Shown: positions 13,806-14,335 of the stretch, one piece after another
Layout: the number at the start of each line of letters is the position of its first letter
Numbering within the stretch: position 1 is the first letter of the stretch
From: Syntrophomonas sp. UBA4911
Lineage (GTDB): Bacteria > Bacillota > Syntrophomonadia > Syntrophomonadales > Syntrophomonadaceae
DNA length: 14,335 nt
Assembly: GCA_002398105.1 (NCBI GenBank)
Contig: DHCD01000032.1
Span: 7,910 to 22,244 of the forward strand
Reading direction: 5' to 3'
Translations under genes and position numbers: made by a program
The notes under the pieces: model-generated
What the model was told of the DNA's origin: nothing
Databases searched by the model: none
Seen by the model: only the letters and a program-made list of their open reading frames with translations

Positions 13806-14335
13806 ATGACGGTTCCCAGGCTGTTGACGGCAATGATAACTCCCTATGATGAAGAGTTGCAGGTAAATTACGCCAAAGCGGCGGAATTGGCTGAATATTT
13901 GGCGAATAATGGCACCGAAGGTATTGTGGTCAGTGGGACTACCGGTGAGGCCCCGGCTTTATCCGATGAGGAAAAACTGCACCTTTTTGCAGCCGTAAAA
14001 GGGAAAATGCAAGAACGTATTCCGGTATGGGCCGGTACCGGCTCCAATGATACCAGGCATACCGTTGAACTGAGTCGGGAAGCTGAAAAAATAGGCGTAG
14101 ACGGTATTATGCTGGTATGCCCTTATTACAACAAACCCAGCCAGGAAGGCTTATATCAGCATTTCAAGCAGGTGGCGGAAGCAGTTGCCTTACCCGTATT
14201 GCTCTATAATATTCCGGGGCGGACCGGCATAAACCTGTTGCCGGAGACAGTAGCCCGGTTGGCTGAGATAGAAAATATCGCGGCGGTTAAAGAGGCCAGC
14301 GGTAATTTGGACCAGGTATCCGCCTTGATTAATAT
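13806..14335 (+). CDS. dapA: 4-hydroxy-tetrahydrodipicolinate synthase (3'-truncated by window edge)
   Basis: Condenses pyruvate with aspartate semialdehyde to HTPA, the shared precursor of DAP and dipicolinate. The 176 visible residues (of about 290 in the family) show the TIM-barrel aldolase features: LTAMITPYDEE (7-17), VVSGTTGEAPALSDEEK (41-57, with Thr45/Thr46), VWAGTGSNDT (74-83), DGIMLVCPYYNKPSQEGL (99-116), LLYNIPGRTG with Tyr134 and AAVKEASGN with the Schiff-base Lys162. The start is the ATG at 13806, 5 bases after GGCGGTGA (13793-13800). It follows aspartate kinase by 24 bases in the same unit. The frame is still open at the last base. In B. subtilis the next gene is rnjB, which may lie just outside. 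Confidence 0.97.
   Translation, partial: MTVPRLLTAMITPYDEELQVNYAKAAELAEYLANNGTEGIVVSGTTGEAPALSDEEKLHLFAAVKGKMQERIPVWAGTGSNDTRHTVELSREAEKIGVDGIMLVCPYYNKPSQEGLYQHFKQVAEAVALPVLLYNIPGRTGINLLPETVARLAEIENIAAVKEASGNLDQVSALIN

Overview
The window reads as ordinary chromosome of a low-to-mid GC, endospore-forming Firmicute, most likely an anaerobic member of the Clostridia. Four things point there: strong AGGAGG-type ribosome binding sites on almost every gene; heavy use of TTG starts; a PyrK/PyrDB pair (the NAD-linked, iron-sulfur dihydroorotate dehydrogenase); and both subunits of dipicolinate synthase (spore DPA) inside a diaminopimelate cluster. I cannot name the genus. The texture would fit a Syntrophomonas-like lineage, but that is a guess.

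Region 1 (1-6434, + strand) is the distal part of a de novo pyrimidine cluster: carB (5' end outside the window), pyrK, pyrD, pyrF, pyrE and an unrecognised 97-residue gene. carB makes carbamoyl phosphate. PyrD with PyrK oxidises dihydroorotate to orotate and passes electrons to NAD. PyrE and PyrF then give OMP and UMP. A gap of about 150 bp with a hairpin and promoter-like boxes separates pyrK from pyrD; pyrF, pyrE and the small gene are nearly contiguous.

Region 2 (6435-8422) holds a hairpin shared by two convergent units, then rqcH on the - strand (ribosome quality control, NFACT family) with a good extended -10 promoter at its 5' end.

Region 3 (8423-14335, + strand) is a lysine/DAP/dipicolinate cluster: an unknown 147-residue gene, dapB, dpaA, dpaB, asd, an aspartate kinase (dapG type) and dapA (3' end outside). 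The order dpaA-dpaB-asd-dapG-dapA matches the known B. subtilis spoVFA-spoVFB-asd-dapG-dapA order. AK, Asd and DapA build the cyclic intermediate HTPA. DapB sends it to DAP and lysine for cell wall and protein; DpaAB diverts it to dipicolinate in the mother cell. A strong hairpin after dapB, a sporulation-like promoter before dpaA and a vegetative-looking promoter before asd suggest how the two uses could be controlled separately.

I found no mobile element, CRISPR array, tRNA, rRNA or recognisable riboswitch. I see no novel multi-gene system. The items most worth a second look are the two unknown small genes, the split between pyrK and pyrD, the dpaA promoter region, a possible internal start in the aspartate kinase, and the dominance of TTG starts.
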